A stretch of 38,578 nt of DNA from DATECU01 sp035286745. Lineage in GTDB: Bacteria; Acidobacteriota; Vicinamibacteria; Fen-336. The stretch lies in the NCBI GenBank assembly GCA_035286745.1, contig DATECU010000196.1:1-38578 (forward strand). The letters are read 5' to 3'. Position numbers and translations under genes: made by a program. Shown in pieces: positions 1 through 7,208 of this stretch. Under the pieces are notes generated by a model that was given only the letters and a program-made list of their open reading frames with translations, made no database searches and was not told the origin of the DNA. Numbering within the stretch: the stretch's first letter is position 1; every line of letters starts with the position of its first letter.

Positions 1-2
1 CG

Positions 3-581
3 CAGGCTCTGGAGCGTGGCTACGCGGTCACGGCACTCGTCCGAGATCCGTCACGGCTTCAGGTCGACCACCCGCAACTGACCGTCATTCGAGGTAACGT
101 GCTGGACGACGCGACCGTCGACGCCGCGATGCGGGGTCAGGAAGCGGTGCTGTCCGCCCTCGGCCACAAGCGGTACTTCTACCCAACTCGCATCCTCTCG
201 GAAGGGACCCGGAACATCCTGCGCGCCATGGAGGCTCACGGTGTCCAACGCCTGGTGTGCGAGACCTCTCTCGGCATCGGCGACAGCGTCGGGCGCATGG
301 GTTTGTACTACACGCTCTTTGTCATTCCAGTGATCCTGCCCTTCTACTTCTGGGACAAGACGCGGCAGGAACGGGGGATCGCGGAGAGTAGCGCGGAGTG
401 GGTGATCGTACGACCTGCGGCACTGACCAACGGAGAGAAGCGTGGCCGGTCTCGTCACGGTCGTCATGTCGGGAGTCTTCTCCTGACGGCGCGCATCTCC
501 CGTGCGGACGTTGCGGACTTCATGCTGAACCAGCTGGAGTCCGACAGGTACCTACGAACCGCGCCGGGCGTGTGTTGGTAG
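3..581 (+). CDS. NAD(P)-binding NmrA/SDR-like oxidoreductase, 3' part only
   Basis: The gene is cut by the left window edge: the frame is open from base 3, and a GTG at 99 lies too far inside the fold to be the start. The visible part continues a Rossmann fold (the alternating pattern ALERGYAVTALVRDPSRL, then an acidic V-I-R-G-N-V-L-D-D strand-turn). This is typical of atypical short-chain dehydrogenases of the NmrA/NAD(P)H-binding family, where beta2 ends in an Arg that favours NADP and the D-D pair follows beta3. Later come GTRNILRAM (helix), VCETSLGIGDS (active-site strand) and EWVIVRPAAL, a common late strand of this family. The glycine-rich nucleotide motif would be upstream of the window. 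The substrate is unknown. The next gene is convergent. Confidence 0.75.
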   Translation, partial: QALERGYAVTALVRDPSRLQVDHPQLTVIRGNVLDDATVDAAMRGQEAVLSALGHKRYFYPTRILSEGTRNILRAMEAHGVQRLVCETSLGIGDSVGRMGLYYTLFVIPVILPFYFWDKTRQERGIAESSAEWVIVRPAALTNGEKRGRSRHGRHVGSLLLTARISRADVADFMLNQLESDRYLRTAPGVCW

Positions 582-653
582 GTCTGGGTGACACCGCCCC
601 CGCCCAGTGATGGGTTGAGGCGAAGCAAGCCGGCATCAGCGACGCGATCGCGC

Positions 654-1238
654 CTACCCCTTCCCGCGCTCGATCAGCAGCATCATCAGCACGCTGAGCA
701 GGGCGCGGTTCTCTTCCGCCTCACCCATGTCGCTTACTCGCTCGACCTGGAACCGTCCCTCGAAGAAGGCGGGCCGTTTGGTGAGTCGCAGGAGGACCGT
801 CCCGTCGGCGCGGCTGACCAGGAAGGAGGGGTGGAACAGGTACCCCGACAGCATGCCGAGCAGCGGAATCGCCTCGAAGACGCCGTCGGCGACCTTGATC
901 CACGGGTTCTCCTCCCGGATGTCGGCCACCACCGTCTCGCCTTCCAGCACGTCGTATCGCGACCGCCAGAGCGACCGCAGCCCCTGGCGCTTGATCGACC
1001 CGAGGGAAGCGCCTCCGGCGTCTCTGAAGTGGTAGCGAGCGGAGAAGTCGAGGATGCGGTCGGCAGCGATGGTGTAGAGCGGGCGGCTCTGCTCGCGGTC
1101 CGCGAAGACGGTGACCTGCTCCTTGAGCCGAAACGCCTTCTGCTTCACGAAGAAGACCAGCCGCCCGGTGGCATCGGTGGCGGCGATCTGCGGGCCCAGC
1201 GAGATGAGCTTGAACGAGAGGTCGACAGGGTACTGCAT
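654..1238 (-). CDS. LURP-one-related (Tubby C-terminal-like) protein
   Basis: A 194-residue soluble protein with the layout of the LURP-one-related/DUF567 family, a Tubby-like beta barrel. It starts with a PVDLSFKLISLGPQI strand, then shows repeated short beta strands with the family-type phrases FFVKQKAFRLKEQVTVFAD, LYTIAADRILDFSARYHF and GSIKRQGLRSLWRSRYDV. A hydrophobic stretch, IPLLGMLSGYLFHPSFLV, lies near residue 140 where this family often has a buried helix. The start is supported by AGGAGG five bases upstream of the ATG. The biochemical role of bacterial members is not established; lipid or phospholipid handling has been suggested for the fold. It stands alone, convergent with the upstream oxidoreductase. 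Confidence 0.75.
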   Translation of the reverse strand: MQYPVDLSFKLISLGPQIAATDATGRLVFFVKQKAFRLKEQVTVFADREQSRPLYTIAADRILDFSARYHFRDAGGASLGSIKRQGLRSLWRSRYDVLEGETVVADIREENPWIKVADGVFEAIPLLGMLSGYLFHPSFLVSRADGTVLLRLTKRPAFFEGRFQVERVSDMGEAEENRALLSVLMMLLIERGKG

Positions 1239-1444
1239 CAGGCCCTCCTGTGAGCGGTCACGCGGAGTCTGGGGCCAAAGGACACGGAACGCAAGGGGAG
1301 CCGCCGCCAGAGCGCCGAGGGAACCTCCTGCCGCCAGAACCTAACCGAGAGCGGCGCCACTCTGGGATACACTGGTGGCCGAGAGGGCGCAAGGTTCCAG
1401 CCAGATGGTGTCGCAATCGGCGCGCCCGGAGACAGGAGTGCAGA

Positions 1445-1870
1445 TTGGCGACCACAGCGTTCGGACTCACGCGAATCGGCCAGGTCGCGGTCCGCGTGCA
1501 TGACCTCGATCGCGCCATCGCTTTCTATCGCGACACCCTGGGCTTGCGCTTCCTGTTCCGGGCGCCGCCGGCTCTGGCGTTCTTCGACTGCGACGGGGTC
1601 CGCCTGCTGATCGAGGTGCCCCAAGATCCGGCCTTCGACCACCCGGCCTCGGTCATCTACTACTCGGTGCCCGACATCCGGGCCGCGCACCAGGCTCTCT
1701 TGGCGCGCGGGGTTCGGTTCCTTCGCGACCCGCACCTGATCGCCAACCTGGGCAGCGTCGAGGTGTGGATGGCCTTCTTCCGGGATCCGGACGAGAACGT
1801 GCTGGCCTTGATGTCGGAAGTGCCGGTGGTTGGCGGTCCTGAAAAAGGCAGCGCCCCGGAGCCTCCTTGA
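1445..1870 (+). CDS. VOC (glyoxalase/bleomycin resistance) family protein
   Basis: A 141-residue single VOC module. The protein opens with the strand IGQVAVRVHDLDRAIAFYRDTLGL, the usual start of a glyoxalase fold with a metal-ligand-type position; here the common His is Gln-Val-Ala. It ends with the classic FFRDPDENVLALMSE strand, where Glu or Asp can bind metal. The start chosen is TTG 1445, because AGGAG (1434-1438) sits six bases before it and because the in-frame extension back to 1250 is Arg/Pro-rich and unlike any domain. A dioxygenase, lyase or binding role cannot be told apart. It precedes the Mo-hydroxylase arm by 118 bases and could be cotranscribed, but nothing ties it to the pathway. 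Confidence 0.8.
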   Translation: MATTAFGLTRIGQVAVRVHDLDRAIAFYRDTLGLRFLFRAPPALAFFDCDGVRLLIEVPQDPAFDHPASVIYYSVPDIRAAHQALLARGVRFLRDPHLIANLGSVEVWMAFFRDPDENVLALMSEVPVVGGPEKGSAPEPP

Positions 1871-1889
1871 CGGCGGCGAGGCGACCCCT

Positions 1890-1933
1890 GCCCGGCGACC
1901 TCGACGTTCGGTGCTCGCCGGGCGGCGAGGTCG
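1890..1933. terminator. two overlapping hairpins in the 1871-1988 gap
   Basis: GCCCGGCG (1890-1897) pairs with CGCCGGGC (1916-1923). CGACCTCG (1896-1903) pairs with CGAGGTCG (1926-1933). The two stems share bases 1896-1897 and partly exclude each other. There is no T-tract, so termination is only one possibility; a switch between two structures in front of the Mo-hydroxylase genes is another. In DNA this GC-rich some chance pairing is expected. Confidence 0.25.
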
Positions 1934-1988
1934 ACCCCGGCCGGCCCTTTGTGTCCTCCCGGTCTTTGTGGTGAACTAGCCCCGTCCC

Positions 1989-3377
1989 ATGCTTGCCCGC
2001 GGCATCCGCAGCTATCACCGGCCCACCCGCCTCGAAGAAGCCCTCAAGCTGATCGCCCAGGGCGGCGTCCCCCTGGCCGGAGGCACCCGGCTCTTCGCCA
2101 GCGCTCGCGAGGTTCCGAACGTCCTCGACCTCTCGGCCCTCGGTTTGGCGCGCATCGAGAACCACGATGGCGACCTGACCCTGGGGGCCACCGCTACCCT
2201 GCAGGACGTGATCGACCTGCCCCTCGCCTACCAGGCGACGGCAGGCCTGCTGCCCGCGGCCTGCCGCGCCCACTCCGCCTCACGAATGATCCGCAGCATG
2301 GCGACCTTGGGCGGCGAATCCGTGCACGCGGCCCACGACTCGGACCTGCTGGCCGCGCTCCTGGCCCTGAACGCCGTCTACCTGGTTCAAGGCGGAAGCG
2401 AGGGGCCGATGGAGATCCCGGCTGTCCGCTTCCTCAAGAACCCGGGAAAGGACCTGGGGTCTTCCGGGCTCCTGATGTCGATCCTGATTCCCGGGGCTCC
2501 GGACGGTGCGGCCCTGGAACGGGTCGCGGTCCTGCCCTCGGCCCCCAGCCTGGTGTCGGTGGCGGTTGCCGTCTCCTTCGCCGGCGACCGGATCGCCCGC
2601 GGCCGGGTGGCGGTGACCGGCGTCGTCGGGCCGCCGGCTCGGGTCCCCGAAGCCGAGGCCCGTCTCGAGGGCACCCCGGGCGATGAGCTGACGCTGCGCG
2701 AGGCCGCCAGCCACCTCACCCTCCGTTTGGCGTTTAGGGACGACGCCCACGCTCCCGCCGCCTACCGAAAACGAGTGGCCTCGACGCTGGCGCTGCGCGC
2801 CCTCACCCGAGCCGTGGCCCAGGCCCGCGCCAAGGCCGCCCCCCAGGTGCCCCGCCTGCGATCCTCGCCCGCCGCCCGGCGGATCGCCGAGCTTCCCTAC
2901 TTCACCTCCGGACGCCTCGACATCACCGTCAACGGCAAGCCCCACGCCGCCCAGATCGAGGCCCGCACTACGCTCCTGGACATGCTGCGGCGCGAGGGCT
3001 TCTTCGGCACCAAGCACGGCTGCGAAAGCGGCGAGTGCGGCGCCTGCACCGTGCTCCTGGACGGCAAGCCGATCCTCTCCTGCCTGACGCTGGCGCTGCG
3101 CGCTCACGGCCGCAACCTCCAGACGGTGGAAGGGCTAGGCACCCCCGATGCCCTGCATCCCATCCAGAGCGCGTTCGTGGACGAGGGGGCGATCCAGTGC
3201 GGCTACTGCACGCCGGCCATGGAGCTGGCCGCCAAGTCGCTTCTGGACGCGATCCCCGAGCCCAGCGAAGCCGAGGTCCGCGAGGCCCTGGCCGGTTGCC
3301 TGTGCCGGTGCACGGGTTATGTGAAGCCGGTACGGGCGGTGCTCAGCGCGGCCCGGGCCCTGCGGAGGCCGGAATGA
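1989..3377 (+). CDS. molybdenum hydroxylase FAD/2Fe-2S subunit, FAD domain first (YgfM-like + ferredoxin-like fusion)
   Basis: A 462-residue electron-transfer subunit of a xanthine-dehydrogenase-family enzyme. Residues 1-285 form the FAD domain: AGGTRLF at 30-36 and TLGGE at 106-110 are the two FAD loops, and the closest remembered relative is E. coli YgfM. Residues about 305-455 form the two-cluster ferredoxin domain: C345, C350, C353 and C365 ligate the plant-type 2Fe-2S cluster, and C404, C407, C439 and C441 the second. All eight cysteines are present. The domain order FAD then 2Fe-2S is the reverse of ordinary XdhA-type fusions and of the subunit at 34032. The ATG at 1989 directly precedes the FAD domain. 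It lies 156 bases before the Mo subunit, and together they should form one complex passing electrons from the Mo site through iron-sulfur clusters to FAD. Confidence 0.9.
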   Translation: MLARGIRSYHRPTRLEEALKLIAQGGVPLAGGTRLFASAREVPNVLDLSALGLARIENHDGDLTLGATATLQDVIDLPLAYQATAGLLPAACRAHSASRMIRSMATLGGESVHAAHDSDLLAALLALNAVYLVQGGSEGPMEIPAVRFLKNPGKDLGSSGLLMSILIPGAPDGAALERVAVLPSAPSLVSVAVAVSFAGDRIARGRVAVTGVVGPPARVPEAEARLEGTPGDELTLREAASHLTLRLAFRDDAHAPAAYRKRVASTLALRALTRAVAQARAKAAPQVPRLRSSPAARRIAELPYFTSGRLDITVNGKPHAAQIEARTTLLDMLRREGFFGTKHGCESGECGACTVLLDGKPILSCLTLALRAHGRNLQTVEGLGTPDALHPIQSAFVDEGAIQCGYCTPAMELAAKSLLDAIPEPSEAEVREALAGCLCRCTGYVKPVRAVLSAARALRRPE

Positions 3378-3411
3378 CCCGCGAAGACCTAGGGCGGCCA
3401 GCGCCGGAACC

Positions 3412-3452
3412 AAACGAACGGAACCACAGAGGCGCAGAGGCGTACCGAGAAC
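3412..3452 (+). repeat. dispersed CACAGAGGCGCAGAGG repeat, copy A
   Basis: The core ACCACAGAGGCGCAGAGGC is at 3423-3441, preceded by ACGAACGGA as in the copies at 14901 and 28163. It lies in the short gap between the FAD/2Fe-2S gene and the Mo-subunit gene. Related copies sit at 9389, 14901, 28163 and 28368. This type of intergenic repeat is common in many unrelated GC-rich genomes; its origin is unknown to me. Confidence 0.8.
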
Positions 3453-3533
3453 GGAGCCGCCGGGCGCAACCGACAGCGACCGAGGGCATGGCGGGGCCGG
3501 CGTCAGGGGATCTTCGCCGTTCGGTGAGGGCCG

Positions 3534-5843
3534 ATGGCTGACCTCAAGACCGTCGGCAAGTCGGAGCGCCGAGTGGACGCGGTGAAGCTGGCCACCGGCC
3601 GCGGCACCTTCACCGACGACATTGCCCTCCCCGGGATGCTGCACGCCAAGATCCTGCACTCCCCCCACGCCCACGCCCGCATCGTCAAGATCGACGCTCG
3701 GAAGGCGCGCGCCATGCCCGGCGTGGCCTGCGTGCTCACCTACGAGGATGTGCCCCGGGTGCCCTACACCACCGCCGGCCAGGGTTGGCCCGAGCCCTCG
3801 CCCCGCGACACCTTCGTGCTGGATCGCAAGCTGCGTTTTGTGGGCGACCGGGTGGCGGTGGTCGCGGCCGACGATCCCGAGCTGGCCCAGCGGGCCTGCG
3901 ATTCCATCAGGGTCGAGTACGAGGTGCTGCCGGCGATCCTCGATCCCGAGCTGGCGATGGAGGACGGCGCCCCCCGCATTCACGACGAGGCCGACGCCGA
4001 GGGCATCAAGGACGCCTCCCGCAACCTGGCGGCCGAGATCGTGGCCGAGGCGGGGAGCGTGGCCCAGGGCTTCGCCGACGCCGAGCACGTGTTCGAGAAC
4101 ACCTACCGCGTCGGCTACGTGCAGCAGGCCTCGATCGAGCCTCACGTCACCATCACCTGGCTGGACGAGGACCATCGCCTGGTGGTCCGCACCGCCACCC
4201 AGGTCCCCTTCCACGTGCGCCGTATCATCGCCCCACTCCTGGGCATCCCGCTGCGCCGGATTCGCGTGATCAAGCCCCGCATCGGGGGCGGTTTCGGCGG
4301 CAAGCAGGAGATCCTGATCGAGGACCTGTGCGGTCTGCTCACGCTGCGCACCGGCCGGCCGGTGCGCCTCGAGTACACCCGCGAACAGGAGCTGACCGCC
4401 GCCCGCACCCGCCATCCCCAGATCGTGACCGTGAAGACGGGCGTGCTGGACGGCCGCTTCACCGCCATCGAGCTCCGGGTGCTGGAGAACACCGGCGCCT
4501 ACGGCAGCCACGCCCTCACCGTGATGAGCGTGACCGGCAACCGCGGGCTCTCGCTCTACCGCTGTCCCAACCTGCGCTACGAAGCGCGGGCCGTGTACAC
4601 CAACCTGGCGGTGGCCGGAGCCTTTCGCGGCTACGGCTGCCCCCAGGGGTTCTTCGCCCTGGAGAGTCATGTCGACGAGGTGGCGTGCGCACTGGGGGAG
4701 GATCCCCTGGAGTTCCGGGCCCGCAACCACGTGCGGGAGGGCGATCCCCAGCCCATCGCCGAGGTGTTAGGCGAGGGCCGGGAGGGCTTCCCCCAGGTGA
4801 TCCGCTCCTGCGGACTGCCCGAGGCCATCCGGCGCGGCGCCGAGGCGATCGGCTGGGCCCAGAAACGGGCGGCGCCGGCCGCCGAGGGACCCCTGCGGCG
4901 GGGGGTGGGGATGGCGATCGTGCTCCAGGCCTCGGGCATCCCCGGCGTGGACATGGGGGCCGCTAGCCTCAAGATGAACGAGGACGGGTCCTTCAACCTG
5001 CTCTTCGGGGCCACCGACCTGGGCACCGGTGCCGACACCGCGCTCTGCCAGCTGGCCGCTGAGGTTCTAGGCATTCCCATCGAGAAGGTGCTGCCCTACG
5101 CCGCCGACACCGACCTCACGCCCTTCGATCCCGGCGCCTACGCCTCCTCCACCACCTACATCTCGGGCCGGGCGGTCGAAAAGGCGGCCCGCCAAGTGCT
5201 GGCCCAGATCCTCGAGGTGGGGGGCCGCCTGCTGGGCGAGGACCCCAAGGACCTGACCAGCCACGACGGCAAGGTGTGGGCCGGGGACGGCCGCTTCGTG
5301 ACCTTCGAGCAGGTGTGCCTGTCCTCCCTGTACCAGGCCGACCAGTTCCAGATCATGGCCGGCGCCTCCCACATGTCCTACGACTCGCCGCCGCCCTTCG
5401 CCGCCGTCTTCGCCGAGGTCGAGGTGGACGTCGAGACCGGCCTGGTCACCGTCCACAAGCTGGTGGAAGCGGTGGACTGCGGGCAGGTGGTGAACCCGCA
5501 GATGGCGGAGGGTCAGATCGAGGGCGCGGCCGCCCAGGCCATGGGTTATGCGCTGTTCGAACGCATGCCCTTCGACGCCGAGGGCCGCATGCGCTTCCGC
5601 TCTTTCCGCGACTACACCTTGGCCACCGCTTCCGACATGCCCGAGATCGAGTCGATCCTGGTGCCCACCCACGAGCCCACCGGTCCGTTCGGCGTCAAGG
5701 CGGTGGCCGAGATCCCGGTGAGCGGCCCGGCTCCCGCCATCGCCAACGCGGTGGCCCAGGCGACCGGGGCTCGGGTGCGCGAGCTGCCGCTGACTCCCGA
5801 TCGTGTGCTGGCCGCTCTCGACACGCGCCATCGCTATGCGTAG
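3534..5843 (+). CDS. molybdopterin-binding subunit of a xanthine-dehydrogenase-family hydroxylase, XdhD-like
   Basis: A 769-residue catalytic subunit binding molybdopterin cytosine dinucleotide. Visible motifs are the MCD loop GGGFGGKQE (residues 251-259), AFRGYG with R365 (equivalent to the substrate-binding Arg of purine hydroxylases), the DLGTGADT loop, DPGAYASS, NPQMAEGQIEGA, and the late VAEIPVSG with the catalytic Glu at 726. From memory it follows E. coli XdhD closely: the PEPSPRD and RFVGDRVAVVA stretch and the IPGVD...DGSFNLLFGATDLGTG block line up with XdhD. XdhD is placed in the selenium-dependent Mo-hydroxylase group, but the selenium-insertion genes yqeB/yqeC are not in this window. 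The substrate is inferred to be a purine such as hypoxanthine, xanthine or urate. Start ATG 3534; the stop overlaps the next gene's start region. Confidence 0.9.
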   Translation: MADLKTVGKSERRVDAVKLATGRGTFTDDIALPGMLHAKILHSPHAHARIVKIDARKARAMPGVACVLTYEDVPRVPYTTAGQGWPEPSPRDTFVLDRKLRFVGDRVAVVAADDPELAQRACDSIRVEYEVLPAILDPELAMEDGAPRIHDEADAEGIKDASRNLAAEIVAEAGSVAQGFADAEHVFENTYRVGYVQQASIEPHVTITWLDEDHRLVVRTATQVPFHVRRIIAPLLGIPLRRIRVIKPRIGGGFGGKQEILIEDLCGLLTLRTGRPVRLEYTREQELTAARTRHPQIVTVKTGVLDGRFTAIELRVLENTGAYGSHALTVMSVTGNRGLSLYRCPNLRYEARAVYTNLAVAGAFRGYGCPQGFFALESHVDEVACALGEDPLEFRARNHVREGDPQPIAEVLGEGREGFPQVIRSCGLPEAIRRGAEAIGWAQKRAAPAAEGPLRRGVGMAIVLQASGIPGVDMGAASLKMNEDGSFNLLFGATDLGTGADTALCQLAAEVLGIPIEKVLPYAADTDLTPFDPGAYASSTTYISGRAVEKAARQVLAQILEVGGRLLGEDPKDLTSHDGKVWAGDGRFVTFEQVCLSSLYQADQFQIMAGASHMSYDSPPPFAAVFAEVEVDVETGLVTVHKLVEAVDCGQVVNPQMAEGQIEGAAAQAMGYALFERMPFDAEGRMRFRSFRDYTLATASDMPEIESILVPTHEPTGPFGVKAVAEIPVSGPAPAIANAVAQATGARVRELPLTPDRVLAALDTRHRYA

Positions 5844-7008
5844 CGTCGGAAGCTGGAGCCTTTCGGGTCCGGGGGTTCGGGGGGCGGGAGCCCGCTTCCG
5901 GATCACCACCGTGCTGCTGGGCGTCGCGCTGGGCCTGGTGCTCGGCTACTGGCTGTTCCGGGTGATGGGGATCGGCGTCGGCTTCTGGCGACCTCGGTCG
6001 GCGCCCCGTCCGGTGGTGGCCCGGGGCGATCTGGCGGCGGACGAGAAGGCCACCATCGATCTGTTCCGGGCAGTGGGCCCTTCGGTCGTCTACATCACCA
6101 CCCTCACCGAACGCGTGAATTTCTGGACCCGGAGCGTAACCGAAATCCCCGCCGGCACCGGCTCCGGCTTCTTGTGGGACGAAGAGGGCCATGTGGTCAC
6201 CAACTTCCACGTGGTGCAGGGCGCCAGCGCTGCGGTGGTGACGCTCTCCGGCCACAGCAGCTACAAGGCGGCGCTGGTGGGGGGAGCACCCCAGTACGAC
6301 CTGGCGGTGCTTCGGATCGGGGCTCCCCGCGATCTGCTCAAGCCCCTGCCGCTAGGCACCAGCCACGACTTGGCGGTCGGCCAGAAGGTCTTCGCCATCG
6401 GCAACCCCTTCGGCCTGGACCAGACCCTGACCACCGGCATCGTCTCCGCCCTGGGTCGCAGCATCCAGAGCGTTTCCGGCCGGCCCATCGAGGATGTGAT
6501 CCAGACCGACGCCGCCATCAACCCCGGCAACTCGGGAGGGCCCCTGCTCGACAGCGCCGGCCGCCTGATCGGTGTCAACACCGCCATCTTCAGCCCCTCG
6601 GGCTCCAGTGCCGGCATCGGCTTCGCGGTACCGGTGGACACCGTGAACCGGGTGGTGCCCCAGCTCATCAGCCACGGCCGGGTGGTACGGCCCCAACTCG
6701 GGGTGCGGCTCGACGACCGGCTGAGCGCCTACCTCACGGCGGAGCTGGGCGTCGAAGGGGTGGTGATCATGAGCGTCACCTCGAACTCCCCCGCCGCCGC
6801 CGCCGGTCTGCGCGGCACCGAACGCGACGCGGACGGCTCGATCGTGCCCGGCGACATCATTCAGGCCGTGGATGACGTTCCGGTGCGCTCGGTGGACCAG
6901 CTCACGGCGGTGATGGAGAAGCACAAGGTCGGCGACACGGTGAGCTTGCACGTCCTGCGCGGCCGCCGCTCCCTCACCATCCCCCTGACTCTGCAAGCCG
7001 CGAGTTAG
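5836..7008 (+). CDS. membrane-anchored HtrA/DegP-type serine protease with one PDZ domain
   Basis: A 390-residue protein: an N-terminal membrane anchor (about residues 23-45, TTVLLGVALGLVLGYWLF), an S1C trypsin-like domain with the triad H125 (TNFHVV), D155 (YDLAVL) and S233 (GNSGGP), and a C-terminal PDZ domain (about 290-385, with LGVRLDD and GDIIQAVDDVPV). It should sit on the outer face of the inner membrane and degrade damaged envelope proteins. ATG 5836 overlaps the xdhD-like stop by eight bases, suggesting coupling. An alternative GTG at 5911 would skip codons 2-25. Those codons contain a copy of the repeat found at 17267-17423, so the true N-terminus is uncertain. A link with the Mo hydroxylase beyond position is not evident. 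Confidence 0.9.
   Translation: MRSVGSWSLSGPGVRGAGARFRITTVLLGVALGLVLGYWLFRVMGIGVGFWRPRSAPRPVVARGDLAADEKATIDLFRAVGPSVVYITTLTERVNFWTRSVTEIPAGTGSGFLWDEEGHVVTNFHVVQGASAAVVTLSGHSSYKAALVGGAPQYDLAVLRIGAPRDLLKPLPLGTSHDLAVGQKVFAIGNPFGLDQTLTTGIVSALGRSIQSVSGRPIEDVIQTDAAINPGNSGGPLLDSAGRLIGVNTAIFSPSGSSAGIGFAVPVDTVNRVVPQLISHGRVVRPQLGVRLDDRLSAYLTAELGVEGVVIMSVTSNSPAAAAGLRGTERDADGSIVPGDIIQAVDDVPVRSVDQLTAVMEKHKVGDTVSLHVLRGRRSLTIPLTLQAAS
5847..5893 (+). repeat. dispersed GC-rich repeat, copy inside the htrA N-terminus
   Basis: Bases 5861-5893 match the reverse complement of 17297-17329 and 17375-17407 at 32 of 33 positions; weaker similarity extends back to 5847. In this copy the repeat is translated as the Gly-rich stretch LSGPGVRGAGA, just before the membrane anchor. 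Confidence 0.8.
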
Positions 7009-7157
7009 GGACTCCCCGTACCGGCGTCGAGCACCGGGATGGGCGGCGGCCCAACCCGAGCAAGCCGCCCTGGACAGGGGCAGCCAGGAGCACCCAGCGA
7101 GACAACGACGCACCGCCCGGTTCTCTCCGCTCGGCCCGCACTCCACGCTCCATTCTG

Positions 7158-7163
7158 TATACT
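7158..7163 (+). promoter_or_regulatory. -10-like TATACT upstream of the M28 peptidase gene
   Basis: TATACT differs from the consensus at one base, in an otherwise GC-rich 200-base gap. No good -35 hexamer is seen 16-18 bases upstream. A transcript starting near 7170 would have a leader of about 39 bases including the GGAGGT ribosome-binding site at 7198-7203. Confidence 0.4.
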
Positions 7164-7208
7164 CGCGCTTTCGGCCCGGTTCTCCCGGCTGTCCTCCGGA
7201 GGTGAACG

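Noticed and set aside
1250..1444. Longer start for the VOC gene
   Set aside because: The added 65 residues are Arg/Pro/Gly-rich without VOC features, and AGGAG precedes TTG 1445.
3135..4730. Long open frame antisense to the Mo-subunit gene
   Set aside because: Typical antisense frame in GC-rich DNA. The plus-strand frame carries all family motifs, and the antisense translation is low-complexity Gly/Ala/His with no domain.
3534..5843. Selenium-dependent hydroxylase with recoded UGA
   Set aside because: No in-frame TGA or SECIS-like element is needed. In this family selenium is a labile Mo ligand, and the insertion genes are not in the window, so dependence cannot be claimed.
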